Source of the DNA: Hydractinia symbiolongicarpus
Taxonomy: Eukaryota > Cnidaria > Hydrozoa > Anthoathecata > Hydractiniidae
Assembly (NCBI RefSeq): GCF_029227915.1
Contig: NC_079879.1
Location: 3,596,001-3,660,000, forward strand
Reading direction: 5' to 3'
DNA length: 64,000 nucleotides
The notes beneath the pieces are model-generated. The model did not search any database, was not told where the DNA came from, and saw nothing but the letters and a program-made list of their open reading frames with translations. Made by a program: the position numbers and the translations under genes. Numbering within the stretch: position 1 is the stretch's first letter; each line of letters starts with the position of its first letter. Below are positions 48,024 through 58,581 of the stretch, one piece after another.

Positions 48024-50264
48024 TCATCCTTCCTCCATCGAAGTAGAAGACATATACTTTTCTTGTACAGATTGTCTAAGGTCTTGTTAAAGAAAAAAAA
48101 TAAATTAATAAGCTTGGCAAATATCAGGCTGTCAACAAGTCCGTGCGGCTTAAAGCCCAGAACAATGTTATCTTCAAAATTAGTTTATCAGGAAAACTTC
48201 GTCGGAGAAAGCGAGTAAAGTTTTTAACCGGCAATTTTTTTAAACTCTGGTAAAAAAGGAAGTTTTTTACCAGACATATCAACCCTCTTTAATTAGACCT
48301 AAAAAAAGAAACCGTAATTTTTTCCATAAACGAAATTTAGAAATGAAAACCCTTCTAAGTTTTCCGGGGGTATTTAATTTTAAGATTTTTCTAAAGGATG
48401 TTGACGAAGGTCTAATGTAATCTTATATTAAATGAAATAGATACGTGTCAAAGGTAAAATCAGCTCCAACTGCTGTTGACATCAGTTCCATTACATTGCT
48501 TCCATCTTCTGACAATCCACCATAAATATATCCATTAGCTTTGTCGACAACTTTCATCAATTTTAAGATACTCTCTTTGTTCTGAAAGACAAAAAAAATT
48601 TCTCATTTTAAAGAAACCGTACATACATCGCCATTCTTTGGAACGTGAAAAATGAATTAAATAGAAATTATTTTTTAACTTCATGTAATACTATACGATT
48701 TCCACATTTTTTTTTACATAAAATTTTCTCCGACGTTGTCTAGACCTGAACTGTTGGTTGATAATAAACTGCTTAGCGAACGTAAAAGTAATTTTTATTT
48801 AAAAGCTTCGATTATACTTATGATACCCGATCAATGCAACTTACCTCGATGTGAAGTGTTGAAAAAGAGACTAAGCTGTAATCTTTAATGATATCAACCA
48901 ATGTGGCGTTTAGTTTGGAAAATTGCTTTAGAAAAGGATCATCCTTCATCTCATCCAAAAGATACGACAAGTCCAAAACGTCAGTAAAATAGTCCAAGTT
49001 GAATGCTAAAAGGTTGAATGAACAAAATATTCTATTGTTTAAATCTTCGCAAATGAAAACACCAACCATTATGTAAAGAGAATTTTATTTACATTTAAAA
49101 CCATGGAATTCTTTTGTATGTACCGAATATGTTGCGATTTCCGTAAATATCGGAAAAAATCAATTGTCTTAGGCAATCGTGTGTAAATTTAATTCTTTTC
49201 GTCTGTACTATAAACTTAGACCTCAAAAATGCTAACCTTCATTCAGATACAGATTGAGAATCAAACTAAAGTGAAGGAATCGAAGATTTCAATAGAATGG
49301 TTTTGGCAGTCAAACAGCCATTTCCATTATTTGTATTGCCTGTTTAAAGACGTTTATTTTGGAATGGATGAAGTATATAAAATTAAACAGAAACTGAAAT
49401 GGGATTTTAAGGGATCAAAGGGTGTAGTTTTAAATTTTGGATTTTATTTTATATTTTTGAAAATAAAAACTGCGAAATAACAGTCTGGATAAAAAATTGC
49501 GAAAATTAACATTTTTTTTTTGTCTTGAAGGAAAATATAGAGACGATCATGTAGACTGAGGGAGTAGTACACCATACAAAAAAGTTCTCACCTAATTTTC
49601 CATACTTCTCGATTAAATCAATTTTGGACAAGACATTAACCTGTGGCAAAGCTATCTGCAACATGGTGGACAATGACGTCAGCAAAACAGAGATAAATTT
49701 GGATGCATCATTGCAATAATGCGAATCTACCAAATGGACAGCAACTAACTGAAACAGGAAATGTTTAGTGTAATAAATACATTAAGACCTCTGTCACATG
49801 TGATATTCTTTTTCCCTAAACCGTAAATTTACAAAATAAAATTTTACCCTGAAATTTATTTTTTCCAATCTTTTGAAAATGTTTGAGACCGAGTTATGGT
49901 GTGTATAAAGTTCAACTTGACCAGGACAATCAAACACAACATAATAACCGCCTTCCTGAAACTCCAGTAGTTTTTTCTCCATTATATCAAAATTTTTCTC
50001 TAAAAATTCCATACAGTATATCAACCCTCCATTGGGTCCTAATTTCAACATATCCATTGTATCAGATAACGTAATTAACGTAGAAATATCATAGTCTGGA
50101 GGAAACGGTAAATTGTCATTGGCTGGGTCCAGATTAACAATAACAACTTTTCTTCCCATGGCCGTCAAGAATTCCTTAATAGCACAGCAGTATGTGGTTT
50201 TTCCTGATCCAGGTGGGCCTAAAATAACTTGACCAAAAGTCACTTTTGCTGTGTTTTGATTCAT
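48024..50264 (-). CDS. GPN2: GPN-loop GTPase 2
   Basis: Minus-strand exons 50264-49848, 49748-49592, 49005-48845, 48581-48445 and 48075-48024, all in phase, give a ~308-residue protein, the usual length. The P-loop is [11 protein letters not shown] near the N-terminus, followed by NLDPAN, the family-defining GPN loop in [11 protein letters not shown], the switch-like [20 protein letters not shown] at the start of exon 2, [13 protein letters not shown] (guanine recognition) and [15 protein letters not shown]. The last exon encodes QEKYMSS as in vertebrate GPN2. LVDSHYC and the FNLDY(F/Y)T segment distinguish GPN2 from GPN1 and GPN3. GPN GTPases assist assembly and nuclear import of RNA polymerase II. 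The start is the first ATG before the P-loop; the stop is 48026-48024. Confidence 0.93.
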
Positions 50265-50963
50265 TCTTTAACATTCGCCACAAATTATATCATTTAAACG
50301 AGTACTATGCATTCCCTTGCTACTTGTTCCTATGGTAAGAAAGCAGTAAGGTAAACATGAATTTTTTACAGATTTACTAGTATATAAAAACGTTATAGGG
50401 ATACATAAAGAAAACACTACAAATGCAGGAATAAAAGATAGGAACAAAGTTTAAATTTATGCCACAAAATACCTTTATTATGATGTTGTTATAAAGGCAT
50501 TAGAACATCATATTTAATTTTTTGTAATCAACTTTAAACTTTCGATAAAGCCTAACTTAAATGTTGAAACAGTTGTTCTACTTGTTAATGATTTATAGTT
50601 AATTGCACTAGAATTTTTTGAAGTGTATTGCTCAACACAGCCAACGATGCAAGATTTAACCTTTTTTCTTCTTTCACCATCATAAACAGGTTTGGCTGTA
50701 TTATACAAACAATTCAAAAGAAAATAAATACTAAAACAACGCCATTACCTTGCATATATAGATGTCAATGTTTTAATTTTTTTGCTGAAGACTAATTTAT
50801 GTAAAAACAAATGTAAAAACTTAGCTGCAGCAGTGCATGTAGAATTGAAGACAAATGAAAACAATCTATTTTTCACCTCTTTGAAAATGGCATAATACAT
50901 TGATTGTTCGTGTATAAGTTAAAATGTAAGAAGTTCTAATAAAAAAACAATTATTTCATTGAG
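50265..50963. other. GPN2-VMA21 spacer
   Basis: About 700 bp, AT-rich. It holds the GPN2 promoter/5' UTR and the VMA21 3' UTR; no other gene is evident. Confidence 0.5.
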
Positions 50964-51245
50964 CTAATCTGTTTTCATAGCAACTTTACTTGGATCATTT
51001 CGTTCTTCCACTATAGCAGTCCATATATACAAACCAATAATAATGTGAACAATAACAACAGTAACAATAGCTGATCCAATAGCACCATTTTCGAAACCCA
51101 GTATTCCTTCTATTACATACGACTTTAAAACGAAATAAGAGAAAATAGGAACTAATAACATAGCCAAAGTAAATTTCATCAGAGTCTTTAAAACATCAAT
51201 CTCTCTTGGTCCCAATGTGCCATCACTTTTTTTTTCATTTGCCAT
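50964..51245 (-). CDS. VMA21: V-ATPase assembly factor VMA21
   Basis: A single exon of 93 codons. Two membrane segments: about residues 26-46 (LAMLLVPIFSYFVLKSY) and 55-76 (IGSAIVTVVIVHIIIGLYIW), connected by a short loop, with a charged N-terminus and a lysine-containing C-terminal tail. Length, two-helix layout and the first-helix sequence match VMA21, an endoplasmic-reticulum chaperone for assembly of the V-ATPase membrane sector. The family is 90-100 residues in animals. ATG lies 700 bp upstream of GPN2 on the same strand. Confidence 0.9.
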   Translation of the reverse strand: MANEKKSDGTLGPREIDVLKTLMKFTLAMLLVPIFSYFVLKSYVIEGILGFENGAIGSAIVTVVIVHIIIGLYIWTAIVEERNDPSKVAMKTD

Positions 51246-51861
51246 TATTTAACTGAAGTTTGAAATTTCAGGTGTTTGATCAGTGAATTTTCTCTAAACA
51301 AGAATTAGCTTATATATAAATGTATAACATGCTTTTTTAAGATCCTAAATGTTACCAAGCTTATAACAAGTTATTAGCATTGCAATATTTGGACGACCCG
51401 CCAAAAACACGTGGCAGTAATCATGTCGCTTTTTTTATCGCGCTGCCAGTTTTCGGCACGCCACAAAAAAAGCTGTGGCAGCGAACGTGTTAAAGTAGTA
51501 ACTAAATTTTACGGAACTAGATTTTGCAGATGGGTGGGCTCATTTTTATTTTTCGCGAGAATTGAATTCTGGTGATGATTCGTTTTACGGGAATTAAGTT
51601 TGGTGAAAAGTTATTAAAATTGCGAATTCCCAAATTTAGTTTCCACAAAATTTTGTTTCATTTGAAAACAACAACAACTTTGCCACCAGGGCTATTTGCT
51701 TGTCCGAAGTGCTGGACTGTCGTGCATAAACCAGCCTGCCCTGATTATGTTCGTTCTATAAGTGCCAAATAATATAAAAAATGTCTTACATAAGCCGGCC
51801 TGTCCTGGTTTTGTTTGTTTGATAAGTGCCAAATAATATTTTTTAAATGTCGTACATAAGG

Positions 51862-52244
51862 GGCTGTCGACAAGCAGTTTTCGTCTCCGTTAACGGCAAA
51901 TTGGCCGCTAGACTCGGCCCCCCTTCCCCTGCCCCGTAATGGCAAGCCTGTCTCCATAACGGCAAATTTGCCGTTAAATAGAGTTTAACGAAACAATCTT
52001 TGTGGAGACTTATACGAACACGAGATCCATTTTTTTAACAACCAATTCTAAATTATGGCGGATTTTACTGTGGAAACATTTTCTAATTTGTTGAATTTTT
52101 ATCATTTTCCCTAAAAGATATAAAAAAGGTGAGAAAATGAAATTCGTCTCCATTTTTATATTTTTAACGGACAATGCATTACCCCCTTCTCCCTAATGGC
52201 CAATTTGCCGTTAACAGGGACAAAAACTGTTTGTAGACGGCCCC
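51862..52244. mobile_element. 383-bp MITE with ~47-bp inverted ends and TAA duplication
   Basis: Left end GGGGCTGTCGACAAGCAG and right end (reversed) GGGGCCGTCTACAAACAG continue as inverted repeats through GTTAACGGCAAATTGGCC. TAA flanks both sides (51859-51861, 52245-52247). The uninterrupted site is visible in copy 1 of the host repeat at about 34404-34420 (TACATAAGCTGGCC), which confirms insertion and a single TAA target. TAA duplication and the G-rich ends fit PIF/Harbinger. No coding capacity. Confidence 0.8.
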
Positions 52245-52264
52245 TAAGCTGGCCTGTCCTGATT

Positions 52265-52720
<456 letters not shown>

Positions 52721-52859
52721 GCCCGATTATGTATTTTCTGCCGTTTTATAAAAAGGGGAAGCTGACGTACATAATTCAGGCAGCGTTCATAATCCGTGTG
52801 TAGAACAGGGACAAGGCACACTAGATGTCAGCTAGCTACAGGAATTGTCTGATAAGCCA

Positions 52860-53035
52860 CTTTTACTCAATTGGGTCTGGTATAGCTCAAAATGAGCATT
52901 AGTTTGACTCCTTATCTAAAAGCTATGACCACCTCTGAAAATAAGAGACAGAGGGTATATCCCTCGATATTTGTGAGTCTAGTTAGCTAGCTAGCCATGT
53001 GAAAAATATGAAAATAAGCACATCCATAAGTGCCC
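52860..53035 (+). mobile_element. SINE, 3' half copy
   Basis: Shares TAGCTCAAAATGAGCATTA, AGCTATG, GGGTATATCCCTCG and GCTAGCCATGT in order with 37437-37580; the tRNA-derived half is missing. A local (TAGC)n expansion sits inside. Confidence 0.7.
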
Positions 53036-54053
53036 CTCTGACCTGACCTAGCAAAAAAGTCTAATGGTTTACGGAGGGAACATATATCCTTTGATGATGC
53101 CTCTTTCTTAGACGACGATTCCTTAAGATTACGTCTCCAAAAGAGTTAGATTTGTTAAACGGATGGACAAATGGGGACAAATTAGAGAATGTTACACTCT
53201 GTTGATAGACATGAGGTGCCTGCCATGTTGTGTGTCTCGTTGAGACAGATCAATAATTTGGATATTGACCCTTTATACTTTCAGCAGTTGAGGCTTCAGT
53301 GTTCTTCCCAAAGTAGGGCTGCTGCCCAAAGTAGGGTATTTTCAAAAAACCCAAATAGGGCAAAACTATGCAAAGTAAAACAGATTCTTTTATCAGTTGA
53401 AATTGCATTCTTGCGTCTTAAAATAACTTTATTAAACTACTTTAAGCTTTACTATTTTTATGCCTGAACTTAATTTAACGAAAATTCGCTCTTATAAACA
53501 CATTATTTAACCAAAATTTAAACAATTAATCTACAACTATTTCAGAAAAAGTATGCCCAAAATAGAGCATACATAGATACCCAAAGTACCCGACTTTGGG
53601 CAGGAAAAAAACCACCCAAAGTAGGGCATTTTATTATTGACGATTTTTGACTAGCTTTAGGCAGGAATAGCAACTACCCAAGGTAGGGCATTTTAATATT
53701 GACGATTTTTGACCGAGTTTGGGCGGGAATAAAAACCATTTAAAGTCTAGCAGCTTTCCGACCAAATATTACCTCGTAGGGTGTCATTTTTTTGCTTCGC
53801 ACAGATAAAGTGTTTATAGCATCTAAAACGTGTAAACATACTAAGATTAATTACCATACCATGGCCTTTTACCAAAAAAAGAGCGTTGCCAGTTTGGTGC
53901 AAATCTTAAGAAATATAAACAAAAATCAGAAAAAACTTCGCTGACAGCAAAAAACTTTTATTAGACTTTGAACATGTGCAACAGAATACACTAAATTTAC
54001 CTTCAAAATACTAACACTAGATTTCTGGCAGCCAATCAGGCCAGTTGTATGTT
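53036..54053. repeat. Intergenic spacer with a diverged ~65-bp tandem motif
   Basis: At 53310-53750 the words CCCAAAGTAGGGCATTTT and GACGATTTTTGAC recur three to four times with about 60-70 bp spacing. No coding pattern. Confidence 0.5.
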
Positions 54054-54545
54054 AGTAAGTAAGTAAGTAAGTAAACATTTATTTACCTAAGAAATGACAA
54101 TTTACATTACTAAAAGAATAAATTAGCAATTAGGAAGGAGACTTTCCCGATAGCCAAGGCTAAACAAAGGAGAAAGCCACCAAGAAAAATGTGAAATATT
54201 TTCATATGTCAGTAAATACTGTAAGTTTACAAAGATTAAAATGAAAAAGCATTATTGATTATAATTAGTATAAATGAAAATTCAGTACCATATAGTCAAA
54301 TAGAAAAAAGTAAAGAGACAAAATAATGAAGAGGAAAGCTAGTTGATGTATTGACTCATGTAGAAACTTGCAGCTAGGGATTTGACTGTGCTTAATTTAC
54401 AGTTTGTGAGGTTAGTATCAGGATAATTTCTTTGCAGATTGTTCCACTGTAATGTGGAGATTCTATAGAATGAAAAAGATCCAAACGTCGATGTGTTAAC
54501 TGTTGGTTCAATAAGCAAACCAATTGTGTTACATCTAGTTTCATG
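54054..54545 (-). mobile_element. LINE 3' fragment with (TTAC)n tail
   Basis: Minus strand: a LINE C-terminal peptide with FYRISTLQWNNLQRNYPD and SLAASFYMSQYI before a stop near 54343, then a 3' UTR, ending in a (TTAC)n tail at 54074-54054. This differs from the ATT-tailed LINE and is a separate family. Confidence 0.7.
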
Positions 54546-54856
54546 AGAGTGTGAGATTCGATGTTACCGTGTCATTTTCTCTGGCGCTGATCATTGTCTA
54601 AATTACGTTACTTCAAGGGCAGAAATTTAAAAGTTAATTTTAGAGATAGGGAAATGTATGTTCTAACGCAGTCGCGTGCGCGTACAACAGTGACGTCACG
54701 GCAAGTCACAACAAACCCCTAATAGTCACCGCACCCATCCAAGATCTAGTCAATATCAATCCACATAATTCAAGGACCTATTATCCACTGCTATGACGTC
54801 ATCAAGATTCTAGCGCAATTCTTATAATGTTCTACGCACATACAGGGGAAATTCCC

Positions 54857-54972
54857 AACCTCGATCCCAGGACAAGTTGTCTCTTTTTGAATATCGGACG
54901 GCGAGACTTTTTCGTCAGACCTATCAATAAGCGCAGCGCCGATGAGAGACAAAAAGCCCTGGGAACGAGGTT
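54857..54972. mobile_element. 116-bp MITE flanked by GGGGAAATTCCC
   Basis: Ends AACCTCGATCCCAGG and, reversed, AACCTCGTTCCCAGGG; both continue to TTGTCTCT. The 12-bp palindrome GGGGAAATTCCC lies at both flanks (54845-54856 and 54973-54984), either a long target duplication or part of the ends. A related end (CAACCTCGTCCCCAGGG) is at 63549. Confidence 0.6.
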
Positions 54973-55184
54973 GGGGAAATTCCCTATCATACAAAAATGA
55001 GTCAGGGGAAATTCCCCTGAGGGAAATAACAGCGTTAGTTTTGACCGCTATGAAATCTTCCGAATTTGTTAAAAATTGTGTAACATAGCAATGGAAGATA
55101 AAAAAACAGGGCCTTAAGATTGAAATTGAGAGACAGGAATATTATAATAAGTTATCCGAAAGGAATCCCTGCGCAATAGTCTAG

Positions 55185-55436
55185 ATGCCGGATCGATTCA
55201 AAACGCAAGACATGTGTAACAAGGTTGTTGAAGGGGCTCCCGACATACTCTATTTTGTCCTTGATAGACTCAAGGCACAGGACATGTATAACAGCGCCTT
55301 TGAAAAGGAATGCCAGACGAACATTAAGCCCGAACTACTCTCTGCCCACCATCGAAGGAAAGCTGAAAAGGCTAGAATTAAGGAGGATTTTCTTCCATTA
55401 GCCTGGCATCCGGATAGGGTCATGGAATTAGTATAG
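55185..55436 (+). CDS. VPDRFKTQ-repeat protein (DUF4116-like), 83 codons
   Basis: Two copies of a ~30-residue repeat of the type DRFKTQDMCNKVVE, then a C-terminal signature KARIKEDFLPLAWHPDR and a stop. I recall this repeat (VPDxFKTQEMCxKAVE) and this ending from large DNA viruses and from repeated loci in cnidarian genomes; helical solenoid fold is inferred and no activity is known. An earlier coding stretch (55105-55182, KIEIERQEYYNKL) in another frame ends just before the ATG. The stop codon lies at the start of a 40-bp palindrome. Confidence 0.5.
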   Translation: MPDRFKTQDMCNKVVEGAPDILYFVLDRLKAQDMYNSAFEKECQTNIKPELLSAHHRRKAEKARIKEDFLPLAWHPDRVMELV

Positions 55437-55472
55437 TATTATCTTGCAGCAATTGTTGCAAGATAATACTAT
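55433..55472. terminator. 40-bp palindrome: candidate hairpin transcript end
   Basis: Two 20-base arms (left begins ATAGTATTATCTTGCA, right ends TGCAAGATAATACTAT) are complementary at 19 of 20 positions; the one mismatch would be a G-U pair in RNA. There is no spacer, so RNA would fold as about 18 pairs with a four-base loop. It starts within the stop codon of one ORF and ends eight bases before the ATG of the next. Hairpins of this kind mark polyadenylation sites in mimiviruses and virophages; that role here is inferred. Confidence 0.55.
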
Positions 55473-55480
55473 TAATAAAG

Positions 55481-55766
55481 ATGAGTTTCAAGACACAAGA
55501 CATGTGCAATAAAGCTGTTGAAAAGGATCCATGGCTGCTAATGCATACTGGACCGACTCAGGACGAGAGATATGTGTAACAAAGTTGTTGAAAAAAATCA
55601 CTGGGCGGTCATACATGTCCCCGATCGGTTCAAAACGCAGGAGATGTGTAATGGGGTCGTTGAGAAGAACCCACGCATGCTCCAATATAAATCGGATCGT
55701 TTAAAGACGCAGGAGATGTGCAATAAGGCTGTTGAAAAAGATCCCGAGGTACTCCAATATGTTTAA
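55481..55766 (+). pseudogene. Second VPDRFKTQ-repeat ORF, broken
   Basis: Starts ATGAGTTTCAAGACACAAG eight bases after the palindrome. It encodes four to five copies of the FKTQEMCNKAVEKDP repeat, but the frame shifts near 55560 (the second repeat). The last three repeats (55572-55766) are in frame and end with a stop after LQY. Relation to the previous ORF: same repeat, so a tandem paralogue or one long gene cut by the stop and palindrome. Confidence 0.5.
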
Positions 55767-55777
55767 CTATAAATATA

Positions 55778-55954
55778 ATGTGCATTAACTGTCAATATAG
55801 TTTGAAAAGTATGATTTTTATGACCTTCCTGACCGCCATTGGTCTATCCCTACCACTTATAACCCTGCCATGCGTACAAGAGGAGAAGGAGGGGTCCAAT
55901 GAACGGAGGATTAAGTATTTGGAGGCTCACCTTGACCTGCTAATAAATGAATGA
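55778..55954 (+). CDS. 58-residue single-pass membrane protein
   Basis: Short ORF with a hydrophobic segment at about residues 12-34 (MIFMTFLTAIGLSLPLITL) and a charged C-terminal helix (ERRIKYLEAHLDLL). Intact. It begins 11 bp after the preceding stop and its end overlaps the next ORF by eight bases, a spacing typical of compact viral genomes. Function unknown. Confidence 0.4.
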   Translation: MCINCQYSLKSMIFMTFLTAIGLSLPLITLPCVQEEKEGSNERRIKYLEAHLDLLINE

Positions 55955-56141
55955 ACATTATAACGACTGTGAAAGGGTACTCGATGCATATGACAAATGT
56001 ACCTGCGGACGTAGGTTTGTTGTAAGCGGTAAAATGCTATGCTGGTACTGTTATAATGAGCATATCACATATAATGGGGGTGGTTATGTATGTACAATGA
56101 CATGCAATTCTCTGCAGTCGTTCGAAATATACAATAAATAA
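55947..56141 (+). CDS. 64-residue Cys-rich, possibly zinc-binding protein
   Basis: Intact ORF with the pattern CTCG, then CWYC 18 residues later, compatible with a small zinc ribbon. It overlaps the previous ORF at ATGAATGA and is followed after one base by the next ATG at 56143. No family recognised. Confidence 0.4.
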   Translation: MNEHYNDCERVLDAYDKCTCGRRFVVSGKMLCWYCYNEHITYNGGGYVCTMTCNSLQSFEIYNK

Positions 56142-56142
56142 G

Positions 56143-57257
56143 ATGCTGAAATTTGAGAACGAGCTTGTTAAATCTAATTTATTTTACAACTTTTCTGCTA
56201 CCTTCACGGATATCCGATGATGTCAATGTAGAATACCTGACAGTATCGGATCCCATGCCTGCCAATGCAGGTAAGGACAAACGATATATAGTAGGGTATC
56301 ATACACAAGATCTCGTGGTAGCTCTTAGGGACACCTAAAATCTGGTCCCCGAATGGGGTGACTAAGTATAACGCAAATGCGTCACCGGCAATGAACCTAG
56401 ATTTCGAGGAGTATCCCGATTGGTTGCTAAATATCGTCAAATATGGTCAAAGGTCGTAGAGTTGATATCTGTACATCCGGATACGAACAGGTATGTCGCG
56501 ATTATGGTGCAGATCCTAATGCCTTGTATAAATTCAAGGCCGTCATGTCATCATTGACAAATGGTAGATGGTGGCCGTGGGTCGATGTCGACTGGGCCAA
56601 GTTTATTATGTCCACAAGCCAAGGCTTAACATCGGAGGGCCTGACCAAGCAAAGCGAGAGTATTCGGGTTTACGTGGTTCTATTGCTGGGGTACCAGGCA
56701 GGTGTCAAAGCATCACTGATTGGCTCCTATGCTGACAACTACACAGCAAGGCAAATTCTAGTACAGAAATTTGAGGCCATGATTTAGCGTCAAGAGAATG
56801 TAAGTCATGGCATTACGGAGTTCCAGGAGGTATTGCAGTATGCCAGGACCCCTGTGAACTTCGCTGCCATGCATCACGTGTACATGTTACCCTCTGATAT
56901 GAATCTGCGTATGAGGAGGATTGTGGGATATAACAACAGCATTCTCATAGCCTCTGCAAGTGCGATGATTGGCATCAGGTTTGACTTGAATAACAAGCCC
57001 ATTGTGCGGCATGCCACACCTCTCAGCCCATATATACCCCAAAGCATGACGCACCATCTATACCTCCAAAGCATCCTATGCCTCCTATAAATCCCGAGCA
57101 TACCATACAGGCTATACAATCCATACCACCCGGGCCCACAACATCGTCTCCCATACACGAGCAACTCCAACCAAACCAACACGAGGATACCAAGGTCTCA
57201 TTAATCACTATAGGGGTCGGCCTCATCCTTGCCTATATATGGTTACGAAAAAAATAA
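56143..57257 (+). pseudogene. Polinton-like structural or membrane protein with C-terminal anchor, broken
   Basis: Consecutive segments in changing frames read as one ~370-codon gene: start ATGCTGAAATTTGAG; shifts near 56215, 56335 and 56450; a TAG at 56785-56787 with the same frame open on both sides; a shift near 57035. Recognisable stretches are DPMPANAGKDKRYIVGYHTQ, WWPWVDVDWAKFIMS and a Pro-rich linker before a C-terminal membrane helix (LITIGVGLILAYIWLRKK). I recall nothing definite; the position and anchor suggest a virion or packaging-associated protein. Convergent with the minus-strand gene, the two stops lying four bases apart. Confidence 0.4.
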
Positions 57258-57267
57258 GGGCTTATTT
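57252..57267. terminator. Palindrome containing both convergent stop codons
   Basis: AAATAAG-GG-CTTATTT: seven-base arms. The plus-strand stop (57255-57257) and the minus-strand stop (57264-57262) both lie inside it. It could act as a bidirectional transcript end. Confidence 0.4.
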
Positions 57268-58083
57268 CACATATAGTACTACAAACCCGACAGCGGCAAC
57301 AGCTGCCATGTACAGATGTTTAGCCGCATATGTAACAATGGTCGACGCTACCCTCAGAAGGAAGTATACTACTGTACCGATAATACCCAGCAATGCAGCG
57401 CCTGCTTTAGCTGCCATATATTTCAGGAAATTTCCGAGCCTCTCCAGTTGCTTCTGCACAAACCCTTTTTCACCGCCACCTGCGGTTCCCCCTGCAGCAC
57501 CTGCTGCTGTACCACTTCCTCCTGAAACGGCAAGGACAATGGTGGAAATCAGTAGACCCACAGCAGAGACGATGCTGGCCAAGGTAAGACCCTGCTCCCG
57601 AAAAAGGGTTTTAAGCTTCTCCAGCAAGGGCATGTCATCCCCCGCAATCTTCATTAACTTGGACTTACTATTCCTCAGATGTTTAAAATTCTCGGAGGAA
57701 AGCAGACCATGCCTACCAAGTACAACCTTCCTATCCTCCTTTAATTTTGCAATGTCCTTCTCAAGCTCAGCAATATACTGAATCCTTTGCACGCCGGCAT
57801 TCAGTTTCTTAAGTTCTTTCAGTTTACTCTCTTTTGTACTTATATTAGTATCATATTTCATAACCTCATTCTTCACCCCATTTATATCCCCCTGCAGGTT
57901 TTTGATTTCTAGTTTCATCTTCCGCATATCAGGGACCTCGAGGGAATCGTCGATGCCCGCAAATGAAGTATCTATATAGCCCGCTACGTCTTGCGCAAAC
58001 TTTTGAATACCCTCAATTGTTTCCATTTCAATCACCTCAGGCCTTATCAAAGGGGTCCTCTCATCATCCTCATCCCTATTCAC
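57262..58083 (-). CDS. Coiled-coil, multi-pass membrane protein of the viral block
   Basis: Open frame of 273 codons. Acidic N-terminus, a coiled coil at about residues 50-130 (MRKMKLEIKNLQGDI, LKELKKLN, ELEKDIAKLKEDRK), then a hydrophobic segment (SIVSAVGLLISTIVLAV, ~168-186), a Gly/Ala-rich linker, and two further hydrophobic segments (AALLGIIGTVVYFLL and AAVAAVGFVVLYV). I recall similar coiled-coil/three-helix proteins in cnidarian loci next to capsid-like genes, consistent with a virion membrane or fusion-like role, but this is inference. Open reading extends upstream as a broken N-terminal part to 58581. Confidence 0.5.
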   Translation of the reverse strand: MNRDEDDERTPLIRPEVIEMETIEGIQKFAQDVAGYIDTSFAGIDDSLEVPDMRKMKLEIKNLQGDINGVKNEVMKYDTNISTKESKLKELKKLNAGVQRIQYIAELEKDIAKLKEDRKVVLGRHGLLSSENFKHLRNSKSKLMKIAGDDMPLLEKLKTLFREQGLTLASIVSAVGLLISTIVLAVSGGSGTAAGAAGGTAGGGEKGFVQKQLERLGNFLKYMAAKAGAALLGIIGTVVYFLLRVASTIVTYAAKHLYMAAVAAVGFVVLYVK

Positions 58084-58581
58084 AAGTACATTAACATCCC
58101 GGCTAAGATTCTATGCCTCTGTCCTACTACCCTTGTTGGGTGTCTGATAATTGTCAAATCCCATCGCTTTCATGCGCGTACTACTTAGCCTACTCTGGAG
58201 CTGTTTAATAGTTGGAAAATTACCATCTTGCAACGTGAGTACTACTTCCGCTAGGGATCTTTTCCCTGTCAAACCTTTTTTATTACAAGCTGACCATCCT
58301 CTCTTAATTTAAACCTGTCGTAATGTATCGCATTGGGCATAAGCCCAGCCCGTCCCAAAGGGACGTATATAGATTATCAACCTTCGATTTAAAAAGTAGG
58401 GTCTCGATCGATTCCGTACTCAACTCCAGGTGCCTGCGAGCACCTCCCTGCTGCTGCCCCGGCTTTGAAGTCCCGGATGTTCCGGGGAGTTGCGTTGACT
58501 GGTGCGTATCCTCCTTATCATCCTCATCATGCCTACCAAGTCTTTCTCGTCCGTGAAATCATATCCCGGTTTATCGGCCAT
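58084..58581 (-). pseudogene. Broken N-terminal part of the coiled-coil membrane protein gene
   Basis: From an ATG at 58581 the minus strand encodes a Gln/Gly-rich acidic region (frame shift near 58533), then LSTESIETLLFKSKVDNLY, LREDGQLVIKK and ATSS-free RSLAEVVLTLQDGNFPTIKQ with further shifts near 58300 and a stop near 58110, before the open frame at 58083. Together with the open frame it would make one gene of about 440 codons. The break count shows loss of function, so 58083 may be an internal ATG of a dead gene. Confidence 0.4.

Noticed and set aside
49229-49480. 83-codon plus-strand frame
   Set aside because: Lies in GPN2 intron 2 on the opposite strand, AT-rich composition, no motif.
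57239-57781. 180-codon plus-strand frame in the viral block
   Set aside because: Antisense of the coiled-coil membrane protein, whose coiled coil and helices are coherent on the minus strand.
58323-58556. 77-codon plus-strand frame
   Set aside because: Antisense of the broken N-terminal part of the minus-strand gene.
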